Shown here: positions 12,182 to 22,142 of the stretch, piece after piece
How the letters are laid out: the number at the start of each line of letters is the position of its first letter
How positions within the stretch are numbered: the stretch's first letter is position 1
Origin: Albula goreensis
Taxonomy: Eukaryota; Chordata; Actinopteri; Albuliformes; Albulidae
Length of the DNA: 64,000 bases
Direction of reading: 5' to 3'
NCBI GenBank assembly: GCA_022829145.1
Contig: CM040745.1
Span: 17,862,501-17,926,500 of the forward strand
Notes under the pieces: model-generated
The model's input: only the letters and a program-made list of their open reading frames with translations
The model's database searches: none
Told to the model about the DNA's origin: nothing
Position numbers and translations under genes: made by a program

Positions 12182-14274
12182 TTTATATACATGAACGGAC
12201 AACAAGACAGAATAGCATGTTGGAACATCAAAATGAAAACAATAAGTTGAGCATGCTGTACAACTTCTCCATTGCCCCTGCTCTACCTTGAACATTGGCT
12301 ATGGTATTTTAATGAGGACCAGTGGGAGATGCCCACATTTTCTTTTTTCAAAGAAAGGAACATTTTTGCTTGTTTAAGTGTCAAGTATATTGCTCCTTTT
12401 GATGGGTCACATGATCAATACAGCACATGGTGATGATGCTTTGCATCTGATAATGGAAACAAAAAGAAAAAATACAATCCTGAGCTCACAGTGGCATGTG
12501 CTCTAGTAGAGACTACAGAATGTAACTGAAAGTTCCAGTGAAGTTGTGATGTTTCCAACACTGTGGGGATTCCTAAAATTCTTTTTTCCATTCCATTCAC
12601 TGGTGAGCAATACTCTGTCAACTTGGATTGGACTTCATCCTTTGTTGGTGCTTTGGACCCTGAAAGAACTTTCAGAGACCAAAGGTAGCTGCCCTGGAGT
12701 ACAGCCTTGAGCTTAGAGAGAGTAGATCAGAAGCAGACCTTGCAAGGCATCAGCTTGCACCAGACATCTGCTACATGAAAGAAGATTGCCAGAATGTTCC
12801 CTGTTTCTCCTGTTCTGGCCCTCTAATCTGATGCTAATCTTTCACCACCTGATTTCCACTCTAGCTCTAACTCAGCTGTGATCATTCTTATACACATCAA
12901 AATTCTGTGCATTTTGAGGGGACTTTATATTTACTGGAAGTATATTAATGCAGTATGAATATTTTAGTAATTCATGACATATGGATAATTATTTGAGATG
13001 TGTGGCTTAGTGTATGATAATCATGACTCACCACATGTTGTCTACATGTTCCTAAATAACTTCCTTTTTGCTTATGGATCCGGGGCCAGGAACAGGAATG
13101 TCATGTTTCATTTTGCATCACAAATTGATTAATTGATTAAAGAGCATATTACTAATAATAATATTAATAAGGTCAGCATGTAGCTATATCTATCCCTTTC
13201 AGTCACATAGAGCTGTTTTCCCTAACCAGAAAAATCATGGCTCTGTTTTATGAGAGAAGATTAAGCGTAGGAGCTGGATAGATAAAGCGAGACAGAAGAA
13301 AGATGAATGAAAAAGAAAAAAGATATAAGGCACTAGAGAAAGAGAGAGAACGGGTGAAACCGAGAAAGGAGAACATGTAGACTGATTCCTGCTGTGATGC
13401 CCTCCTCTCAGCTGTCAGCTTCCTTTGTGAAACTGCGCCCTGGTCTCTCCATCTCTGCCCCTGAGAGTCCAGGGGAGAGGCACCAAGGGAATAAATCAAA
13501 GGTGTCCAATGCATCAGTCCCCTGGGTTACGGCCAAGACCCAAGCCCCAGATTTGCTTTCCCGAGAGGAGTGGCCTCGGGTGGCCAGGCTACATCCACTC
13601 ATGTAGCTGTAATAAGAGTATTCACACTGTGAATATTAGCGGATGTATTCCCACTTCACCATACTTCACAATGTTTCCTGGATAGGTTGGTGCCTTGTTT
13701 ACAATTTGAGCACTTCAAACTGTTACTCCTCTCTGTCTATTGAGTTTAAGGAGTGATACAATACAAGAAAAGGTGGCATTTGTTTGGCATCAGAGGCAAA
13801 GCATGATGTAAAGTCAAATAATGTGGCCCTCATAGAGCATTGTTATGCCATACAGTATGTGCACAGTAGAATGATATATTTCCTCCAAATTATCATTTCA
13901 AAATGTTACAGAATATGTGCTGCCACATAAGCTATTTCTTGGACTATCTTGTGACTCAAAGGCAAAAATAAGCTGATTAAGTTTGTGCTATTTTAGATTA
14001 ATTAACACTGATTACTTATTACCCCTCCCAAAATGTGCAGCCCAGAAATTACAAATTCAGCTTGAATTGGTGCCTATTGTATATACTGAATTTTCTTTGA
14101 AAAGACTTAAACTTGAGATATTCAAATCCTAACATACTGCTCATAATTGTACACATATATTTCTTTACATTCCAGTTTTTTTCAGCCTGATATCCATCCA
14201 TGCCGTTACTGTCCGTTCTGTGATTTTATGTTCCTGATCCATTGATACGTGTTTAAATATCCCCTGCCCTAATG
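12182..14274. other. Noncoding stretch with purine-rich and GC-richer blocks
   Basis: 13245-13380 is strongly purine-rich on the plus strand (GA/AAG runs). It is followed by a GC-richer block at 13381-13610 with short open frames on both strands and no known domain. The second block could be a conserved noncoding element. Nothing else is recognised. Confidence 0.35.
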
Positions 14275-14290
14275 TTTTTTTTTTTTTTTT
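14275..14290. repeat. Poly(T) run
   Basis: Sixteen consecutive T. On the minus strand this is a poly(A) run, but no retrosequence was recognised beside it. Confidence 0.9.
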
Positions 14291-15501
14291 AAACGCATCA
14301 GTTAAATTCATACAAAATTAAATATAGTTGCTCCAGCTCTGCCAGTGGCAAGGAGGTTATTCCAACATAGACACTGTGCATTGCTGCATATTTCCTCAAT
14401 CTTCAGTTTAATATATGCCTTTTCTATTACTGCTCTCTGAAATAAACATGGACCTGTTTACAGTTACTGGGCAGAAGTAAATACATCTTCTTTGATTGTT
14501 ACAGGAATTATTTTGCTCCTACTGAATTCAGTGAAACATATTCCTTAGTCACTTCATCTAATTCATCTCCTTGCTTTTTAATTCCTGTACCTACTAAAAT
14601 AGTGAAGAATATACTACCAATAATTGGAACACCATTGTAAAATGTTATTAATGGCTCCCATATGTCAGGATATGTACTTCAGTCCTTCAAAACAGCTGTT
14701 TTTAAGAATGAAGCCAATTAAGAATCCAGCCTGGACCTGAATGACCTATTGAATTACATATCTTGAACCTTACATTTCTATTAAGATTTTTTAAAAAAGC
14801 AATTGTGCCCCATCCTGAAATCCATTTTGGATTGCTTTCTATTGTAGACCTCATCACAGCAGCTCTTTGTACTTAATAATGTACTTCTTTCACCTGTCAA
14901 AGGTTATTTCACTACACTTGTGCTTCTACATTTAAACACAGCCTTTCATACTATCAGTTATTGTATTCTCATTGACAGACTTGAACATTTTGTTCAGATG
15001 CTTCCTTTCAACATGCTATCAACTCATGTAACAATGAACCATGGGAACTCTTAGAATGCAAGGGTAAGCTATGGAGTACCACAAGGATCTGTGCTAGGAC
15101 CTCTGGTCTTCTGTTCTTCAAACTCAAATAATAAATATCAGTCAAGTCTGATGCAATCATATAATTGTGTATCAATGATAAAAAAAATAACAGGAAGACC
15201 TAAAATATTTCCCATCTATTCACCTACAGACCTAAAGTATTAGATGACAGCATTTCAAGTGCTGTCATCAAAGACTTTGGTGTTACTTTAGACCCTGAGC
15301 TTTCTTTTAAAACCTATTTAGAAATACTTTTGCGATTGCTTTTTTATTATTTTACTATCGTGATGGTAGTATAACTAAGATCAGACAAATTCTGTCAATA
15401 CAGGATTTAGAAAAGTCAACGTGGAATGGCTTGACCTCAAAAAGTTGAAGTACTTCATATTTCTATTCAGAAGTATTTTTTCTATTCATGTGCAAAGTAG
15501 C

Positions 15502-15543
15502 TCCCTTGCGTCCCATGAACAGTTGTGCATGGGACGCAAGGGA
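15502..15543. repeat. Perfect 16-bp inverted repeat inside the LINE
   Basis: The arms at 15502-15517 and 15528-15543 are exact reverse complements around a 10-nt loop. They contain CCCTTGCGTCCCATG and its complement, with one CpG per arm. This is striking for old, decayed sequence in which CpG sites are usually lost. It lies where the C-terminal part of the LINE is missing. Confidence 0.85.
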
Positions 15544-15639
15544 CATGGCTCATGGTTGACTTGGGCCATGAATTGTCTAGTGAACTTAGCGTTCAGTGTT
15601 ATCACTGTGCCATTGCATGGGATCTCTGTGTTAAGCTGA

Positions 15640-16165
15640 TGATGATCTATACATGATGCAGTATTGACAGGCTTAAGTTTGCTCTCATGCCTGTAATGGC
15701 TTTTTGCATAGTTGTCCCATAAGCTTTTATTCTCTCCTGTCCCTGTCATACTCCTTTCTTTCATCCTATTTCCTCCATCTTCCACTGACTGTTTTTCTCT
15801 CCCATTTTTCTCTGGGCTCCTGTCTGGAGCTATAGCCACACTCCCCATCATGCAACCAAATTTGGCTTCTTGGCTTGACTCACTGTGTGTTCAGGTCTCC
15901 TGCTTGTCCATGCCATAAAATTATCTTATACGGTCCTATACTCACCACATATTTTACACTAATATACTCTGCTGTTAAAATTAATTAAGATGGCCTGGTG
16001 CAGAAAAGAATCAGATAGGCTCCCCCTCTGAGCTGGGTTCTACTCAAGGTTTCTTCCTTTTAGTTAAGTTTTTCTTTTCCATTGTCACCCTAGGCTTGCT
16101 CTGGGGAATCTCAGACCTGTAAAGATGCTTTGCGACAGTGATAGTGATAGATTTGAATTTAATAT
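15640..16165 (+). repeat. 3' untranslated tail of the L2-like LINE
   Basis: Non-coding 3' end of the element above. It contains the phrase GCTCCTGTCTGGAGCTATAG, then CTGGGTTCTACTCAAGG and AGGCTTGCTCTGGGG, and ends near the GATAGTGATAG repeat before AT-rich sequence. A 121-codon minus-strand frame (15486-15851) runs antisense to this tail and is not called as a gene. Confidence 0.7.
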
Positions 16166-16288
16166 TTTATTTTTTATCGATTGCAAATTCAAGTAGGTAG
16201 CCTGGCCAGTTGATACTTGAACAGTAAATTAATTCAAGCTACTCTAAATCTTTAGTTCATATCCTCTAAATCTTATTTAGCAGACATG

Positions 16289-16472
16289 ACTTCAGTATAC
16301 TCATTACTTATACTGAAAGCATATCACTTACAGAGCAAATTTTGTATAAGTATTTTTTATCAAAAGACCATTATCTCTTCCCAAAGCCAATGGACTTTAG
16401 GTAGACAATACTTATGCAAAATATGTTCTGTAAGTGATATTCATTCAGTATAAGTAATGTGTATGCTCAAGT
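16289..16472. mobile_element. Fold-back MITE with about 67-bp terminal inverted repeats
   Basis: The left arm 16289-16356 and right arm 16407-16472 are reverse complements at roughly 85% identity by eye. Shared words include CATTACTTATACTGAA, TATCACTTACAGA and GTATAAGTATT-like sequence. A 50-nt centre separates them. This arrangement is typical of a non-autonomous DNA transposon. No transposase is encoded and I could not assign a superfamily. Confidence 0.8.
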
Positions 16473-16565
16473 ATTCTCAAATACATTAGAATAATTATAT
16501 TCAAGTACAGGATTTAGTTACATACTGTTGTGCTCTATGTTTCTCTGCAGTGCAGAAAATTGCTG

Positions 16566-16641
16566 TAAAGGGATAGTTAACCCTAAACTTTAGCCTATTC
16601 ACTATTAATTAATAGTCTACACATGTATTGTTATCCCTTTA
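16566..16641. mobile_element. Mini inverted-repeat element (TAAAGGGATA ends)
   Basis: TAAAGGGATA at 16566-16575 and its exact complement TATCCCTTTA at 16632-16641 flank 56 nt. The left end resembles the AAAGGGATAGTTCACC start common to a dispersed fish repeat. A similar phrase, TAAAGGGAACTGTTCACC, occurs at 51442-51459. It may be a very short deleted copy. Confidence 0.5.
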
Positions 16642-17599
16642 TCCCTTTCATGCATTTCTGTGAAGTTCTGTGAATGAACCAGAGGTGGCATCTATGGCCA
16701 CTTAATCTTGAAATAGCTAAACTAACCTGGCATTTAAGAATATTAGCTATGACTGGCCATCATTACTAGACAATTTCCCAAACCAAAGAGGAAGCACTGG
16801 GTTGCATATTTCCCAACTCCCGATTTCCAGAGAGTTGCAGAAATCATCAATATTTTTAATGCCTTGCAGCTAAGTTATGGATACAATATTCTTGATCTTT
16901 ATGGGTTCTTCAGCATTTTCTAATTAATGTAGATTGCAATGTAATTCAATACCTTTTTTCTCATTGTGTTTATGACAGCAGAGATACATTTTGTATACTC
17001 TCAAACAGTGAATAATAACTTTACTTGTAACTGTGATGGTTTCTTTATTTAAGCAGATATGAGTCATTATTGCATATTATCAAAACTACAGACAGCAGCA
17101 ATGAATTGTGTGGATTATATGGCACAAACATTTGTAAAACAAAGACATATTGCTAGAACTGTTGTTACACACTCTAAAGTTACATACAAAAAGTATGGTA
17201 TGATTACTGTGGAAATTAAGTGAAACACATATGTCAGAAGATGGGAACAAAGGAAATACAAAAGCCTGAGTAAAAGACCACTGTCATGTTTGTTTTAACA
17301 CGAAAATGAAATGTAACATCCTGAGCTTTAAACAAAGAATATAAAATAAGACAGAGATGCTACATATCAAGCTATATGACCAAAAATCTGATGCAACCCC
17401 AAAACAAGACCATGTAATTCATGCTGAAACAGCCTGAAATTCGACCATTTTTAGGTAACCTACTAAGATGTAACAAAAAAAGGAAAAAAAAATAGGTTAA
17501 GCCATGGTGCTTTCTTTTAGCAGTTATTTTCCTGTATATCTTTCATTTCTTTTTCACCCTTCCTCATGGACTGACCACTCCAGCATCCATTGCAACAGA
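16642..17599. other. Noncoding stretch, nothing recognised
   Basis: AT-rich sequence without open frames of note, repeats or RNA genes. Confidence 0.5.
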
Positions 17600-17990
17600 A
17601 TCCAAAAATGAGAAAATAATAACATTATTGTCCGCCTGATTAATTTGCATCATTAATCCCAAGTAGGGATGGCTGGACCCCAGTTCTCTTGCTGACGGAT
17701 CATTTTGTTTGTCGAATGGGGAGCAGGAAAATGGATGGTCAAGGTGCGCCTTCGGCTCGTGAATCTGGACGCATCACCGCGCTCCACAGCGCTTTCATTA
17801 ATAACCTGTTTCCCCTCTGCCTCCTCCCAGGGTCCCGATCAGGAATAATGGGTCTCTAAATGGAGTCACTGTCCTGCTTCAGCTCCTTCACAGCGAGTGC
17901 TTGCCAGCTGTTTTATGGGAACCTGAAAGTAGCGCACGGCTCCTGGATCCCAATATGGATGGATGGGAATTGGGGAATGTGGGTCACTGA
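17600..17990. promoter_or_regulatory. Enhancer-like conserved-element candidate
   Basis: The most regulatory-looking block in the window. It starts with a SOX-type core ATTGTC (17627-17632), a POU octamer ATTTGCAT (17643-17650) and a K50 homeodomain-type TAATCC (17654-17659), all within 35 nt. A GC-richer stretch with about a dozen CpGs follows (17687-17960), unusual in this CpG-poor window. No frame stays open, so it is unlikely to be an exon. Activity is inference from motif density. Confidence 0.4.
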
Positions 17991-18007
17991 TGCTCTAGTG
18001 CAGCACT

Positions 18008-18025
18008 AAAAAAAAAAAAAAAAAA
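18008..18025. repeat. Poly(A) run
   Basis: Eighteen consecutive A. No retrosequence was recognised just upstream on the plus strand. Confidence 0.9.
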
Positions 18026-18379
18026 GAAGTGTTCCTGTTTTTGTTTTTAGTGATTGTTGATCTTCATAAAATTAATAATGCATACAGACATTTAAAGTGT
18101 TATGATTTTTAGAAATTGTAATTTTCCAACACAAATTCTAATTCTAATAACATCAAAAAACCCTCCAGCTAATGAAAATGCACAAGTTTCAGAGGGACAA
18201 AATGATTACAGAAATGACAAAGTGTACCCCTGGATACATCATAAACCTACAACCATCCCAAAAAGAGTCTGGTTCCAAGATCACCCATCTCACATCACAG
18301 TGTCCAGTGCAACGGTTGAGGTATACACTGCAGAAGAAGAAGAAGACCCCCACAGGGGAAGGTGAGGCTCAAAATTTCA

Positions 18380-18725
18380 ACACCCCTACCCACCAGAAAC
18401 CCAAGACCCATCCAAGAATGACTTGATTTTTAATCTTACTGGTCGTTATGTTGATGCTGATGAAGTAAGCTTGCTTAATAAAGGGCTGTCTTTTGTTCCT
18501 GTATGTAGAGCTAAGCCATTCCCTCTTAAAATTGAAATGTTCAAGTTTTTTCGTAATCTGAGACTGAAATGTTACTATAAGAACTCCGTGAAGTCATGTT
18601 CTTTAATAACATCTAGTGGTTCCTGACAAGCTAAGTTCAAACCACCAAGTAAATCTCCTTTAACTCTTCTGTCACCAAGTGCAACATGATGTTGACCAGA
18701 TGTTTGATAATCCTCCCAGTGTTAC
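18380..18725 (+). mobile_element. Penelope-like retroelement, N-terminal ORF fragment
   Basis: Translation around 18423-18626 gives FNLTGRYVDADEVSLLNKGLSF..., then KIEMFKFFRNLRLK. This resembles the N-terminal region that precedes the reverse transcriptase in Penelope-like (GIY-YIG) retroelements of fish and frogs, where N-L-S..L...LLxKGLSFVP and FxFFRxLRLK are typical. After a stop, KFKPPSKSPL-like and DVDQMFDN-like pieces (18635-18710) continue the same order, across a frame change. The polymerase core and endonuclease are absent, so this is a dead 5' fragment. The family is recalled from memory; another retroelement class with a similar N-terminus is possible. Confidence 0.55.
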
Positions 18726-19359
18726 TGGATGCAACATGCATCTAGCTGACACGTTACCAATACCTATTGCTACCTATAGTACTGCAATGATTTGTAGAAA
18801 ACGTGCATGGACTACCTGTACAGCTAGCTCATTACCTAAGCCATGCAGGGAACCACTGTGGCTATTAATTTTTAGTGATTGTACATTGACAGAAACATAT
18901 GGTATACTTAGCAATGAATACTTAGCATTGATGTATCCATGTGGCGAGAAAGTCATGTCTAAAGCCCAGCTAGCTAACTGTTTTGATCAGTAACCCCAAT
19001 TCATCACAATTATTTTGGACTAGTTTATATGCGAGTTTACCTATTTAGCTAGCTAATGTCACATTGGGGTTAACTACAGCTATCACTAGGTAACTCTCTG
19101 TTATTATGCTTATGCACCATAAATGCAAAACAAGTAAAAAAAACATTTTACTACTCAAATGGGTGACACAATTAAAACATGCATTTTAAACAATAATTAA
19201 ATCAAATGTATCATTTATTTTTATTGAACAGCACCTCCCGATGTCACTGTCCGATCAAAGCTGTGAATCCAGCTGATTTAACTGCTAAATCCAAGGCTGG
19301 TACCACCAGAATATCAGTAGTAAGGAAACACTTCCGTAACTGTAATGGGAAATATTAAC
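18726..19359 (+). other. Unidentified coding-like stretch, two blocks
   Basis: Not recognised. The plus-strand frame stays open from within the retroelement remnant to the stop at 18991-18993 and includes SNEYLALMYPCGEKVMSKAQ. A good acceptor-like site (TTTATTTTTATTGAACAG) ends at 19231. The frame after it runs to the stop at 19357-19359 and includes CHCPIKAVNPADL and VVRKHFRNCNGKY. If a donor at GATCA/GTAACC (18990) is used, the two blocks join in frame across about 240 nt. The supposed intron carries an inverted pair, TAACCCCAAT at 18991-19000 and its complement at 19063-19072. It could be a 3' gene end, a piece of an unknown transposon, or chance. Confidence 0.3.
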
Positions 19360-20839
19360 CATTAATCCTTTACTGACAAACCTTGTAGTAAATTCTTAAA
19401 TTTATTAAATATGAGGTAACATCAGTAACTCATAACAAGACACCTCTATTGCTAACCTGAGCACAGTCATTGGGGCCTGTTTGATGGACATACTGAGACC
19501 CCTGTCCCCTTCTGCCTTGGCCTCCAGATGGACTGACCATCTGGGATGTAGCAAATATCTGTACAAGAGTGAGACCAGGCTGTGTCTGCAGGAGGAGTTT
19601 AAATCCATCATTATGCAAACAATGCCCCCACACACACACGTAAGCTAACCCTTGTCAGAATTTCACATAACTTTTGACGGTCTTTGTAGGGAAGACGGAA
19701 GGAAATTACAAAAATGCGGTTCTAGAAAAAAAGCATTGTTTTTTCACCTTAGAATCAACAACTTTTTCAGACCCTAAAAAAAATCAGCAGATGTATGTTA
19801 ACTGGAAGTTCTGACAAGTAACCAGCTACTTTATTTGAGCAAGTACTAAATGAAAACAGAAATCATCTGATCCCAAAGGCTCTCCAGAACCCATCTGAGT
19901 AAATTTTCAGTCCAGCTCTACTGTGGTCAGTCTCTTCCTCACTAACCACTAACTTTGTGGCCTTTCTCCCCTGCCACACTTTGCCTTGGTCTGTGCTGTG
20001 ACCCAAGGACTGCCCTTCTCTATTGTAACAAGACAAATAAAAACTTCCACTTCCATCAGCCAGACATGCCTGCAAGCTTCCTTACATCCCCCAGCCTCAA
20101 TATTGGATTTTCCCCCTTTATTACCCCCTTTGGTTCCTAATTTACTTGGTGGAATGGAACAGGCACATGCACCTCTGCCCTCCCTGTTTCTTCCTTTTCT
20201 CATTTTTTTTCAGGGCACCATTACCTATGGGTAATTATCTGTCATTGTGAATCTCTGGGAAACCCTGGGAGCCCACTGAAATTCAAAGATGGGATTATTC
20301 TTTATGATGCAATGTCCCCCCAATCTTCATCAATCTTGATTCAACCATCATCTGAACCCTTGTCTATGAGGATTGTCATGCACTGAAGAGGCTGTTCTCT
20401 AAATCATCCCTGACAATTGTATATTCCTTTAAGGTCCCAAAAAGCCATATTGTATTACATAGTCTTAGTTTTTTAAATGCACTGTTCTCTTTTCCTGGCT
20501 TTTTAGAAGCCTGCAAATGACCCATCATTTGTGTCTTGGCAAATAATGATGTTACACAAGCTCAAGCATGAATGTAATTTCATGGCTAAGTATCAAAACA
20601 TTTCAGGAATAAGAGAAACCAGCTAATTAAACATAGACATATGCTTATTTTTTCCTTTTCTCAAGATTATTCCAGCTATTTTGTTTGTTTTTCCCTTTTG
20701 TAATGAGCTGATATGGGAAATTGACTGTCTGTTTGTGTATGTAGCCTTCAGTAAGGCCATACTAACTCCAGTCTATGGTATATTTTCTTCCTGATGCCCT
20801 GCCTTTCTCATTAGTCTGCATTACTATCCCTTAAGGTAC
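19360..20839. other. Noncoding stretch
   Basis: Short overlapping frames near 19405-19640 and 19860-20230 match no family known to me. No repeats recognised. Confidence 0.45.
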
Positions 20840-21180
20840 AATTCTATGAACAGATCAGAAGCATGGTCTAGCCAGATCCTGTTTGTATTCCAGTCCAGCA
20901 CAAATTCCCTTGAAACCTGCTGGGTAAAGACAGGTGCCTTTGAAAAAGGGCAACGGAAGGGAGGAGTGAGGAAGGGGTCACTTTCAAGAAAAATGCTCCA
21001 AAAGAGACAACGTCGGCAATTACTAACAGAGGCCATCGGCATAAAAAGGAGAGTGCTGGGGCCACCTGCTGCGCTTAAACCACACTGCTTCCTACAGATA
21101 GCAAATAGTGTCCCAACCCCCTTCCTATTTGGCACCAGCGCGTGACCTGGAGATGAGAAGTGAGAGCACCATAATCTTTG
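20840..21180. other. Candidate conserved noncoding element
   Basis: A GC-richer block with several retained CpGs (in CAACGTCGGC, ATCGGC, CAGCGCGTG) in AT-rich surroundings. Frames of about 100 codons stay open on both strands but contain no recognisable domain and lack convincing splice borders, so a conserved noncoding element is more likely than a gene. Confidence 0.3.
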
Positions 21181-21408
21181 GTGAAGGTGTTATAATTCCA
21201 GTCAGCTAACACTCACAGCTCTGCCAAGTAGCAACTGTGTTAAGCACCATGTATTTGCCTCCACCAAGGCAAGGCCTTGTGAACACCACTGGATAGAGCG
21301 ATTATGTGTTATCTGGTGGCTGACCGCATTGAATAAATTCTATTAATTTATGTATTTCTGTTGCTAAATCAACACAATATCCTAGTATTTGATTAGTTCT
21401 CACTTCTA

Positions 21409-21431
21409 ATATATATATATATATATATATA
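21409..21431. repeat. (AT)n microsatellite
   Basis: Eleven AT units in a row. Confidence 0.95.
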
Positions 21432-22049
21432 CTGTATACTACCTCATATCACCGTTAGGTCACTCAAACATTATATTACTATGAATGTTATGTCTACAAC
21501 ACTGTAATTACAAATAATTCATATTGTACATTTTATCAGTGTTTTAACATCTTTTTCCATGTACCAGTTTTTTACTTTGAGTGTCTGAGTTTTCCACAGG
21601 TCTAGCCTGGACCATTCCACCCTCAACAACAGCAGCACCATTGCTGTCTTGGCAGAAGTATTTGTAAATATATTAGTCATTATTGAAATGTTTGAATATG
21701 TATAGTTTAACAGCAATTTTTGGACATGGCTACAAATGGATAGAAACTAATTATTTGGTTATAAAATCAATATGTCCATCACACTGAATAAAGACCTTTG
21801 CAAACATGGCAATCATTCAGAATATGAGAAAAGAATTGGTCACATGCTCATGAATATGCATCAAACACTAAAAAACATGACTGTCAGCATAGCAGATGGT
21901 AAGGTTACGCTTAGTTTGTAGTATCTGCAGTCCTGCCTTTACAGTAAAAATGACATTATATTCATCCATTGATGCATTTTTAACAGTGAAACGAAAACCA
22001 AAAGTTGGAGAGATAGGCAGTCCACACACACTCTAGGGAGAACAAACAA

Positions 22050-22052
<3 letters not shown>
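21432..22052. other. Noncoding stretch, nothing recognised
   Basis: AT-rich, without repeats or coding signal. Confidence 0.5.

Positions 22053-22140
<88 letters not shown>
22053..22140. repeat. Perfect (AC)44 microsatellite
   Basis: An uninterrupted AC run of about 88 nt, the longest pure dinucleotide repeat in the window. It creates a false minus-strand frame of Cys/Val repeats. Probably highly variable in length. Confidence 0.97.

Positions 22141-22142
<2 letters not shown>

Larger units (their letters stand above)
14480..16165 (+). mobile_element. Decayed L2-like LINE retrotransposon
   Basis: A non-LTR retrotransposon remnant. In life it would encode a reverse transcriptase/endonuclease that copies its own RNA into chromosomes. 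Sense-strand translation, with many stops and frameshifts, gives family landmarks in the right order: IPVPTKIVKNILP near 14572-14612; DLNDLLNY-like sequence near 14735; a segment like LVLLxLxTAF..ILIDRLEHF at about 14918-14990; YGVPQGSVLGPL near 15072-15108; FGVTLDPELSFK near 15279-15314; TKIRQILSIQDLEK near 15374-15416. A long 3' tail follows, including the phrase around CTCAAGGTTTCTTCC near 16035-16055, which I know as typical of fish L2 3' ends. The C-terminal part expected after 15420 is missing; in its place sits unrelated sequence with a strong hairpin (15502-15543). The 5' part is absent too, as usual for LINEs. It is inactive. The L2 clade assignment is from memory. Confidence 0.85.

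Noticed and set aside
12043-12295. Frames with His-Thr-Tyr or Met-His-Val-Cys repeats on both strands
   Set aside because: Products of the ATGT/ATGC tetranucleotide repeat.
15486-15851. 121-codon minus-strand frame
   Set aside because: Runs antisense across the L2 3' tail and the hairpin; not a gene.
21939-22136. Minus-strand frame of alternating Cys and Val
   Set aside because: Pure AC microsatellite.
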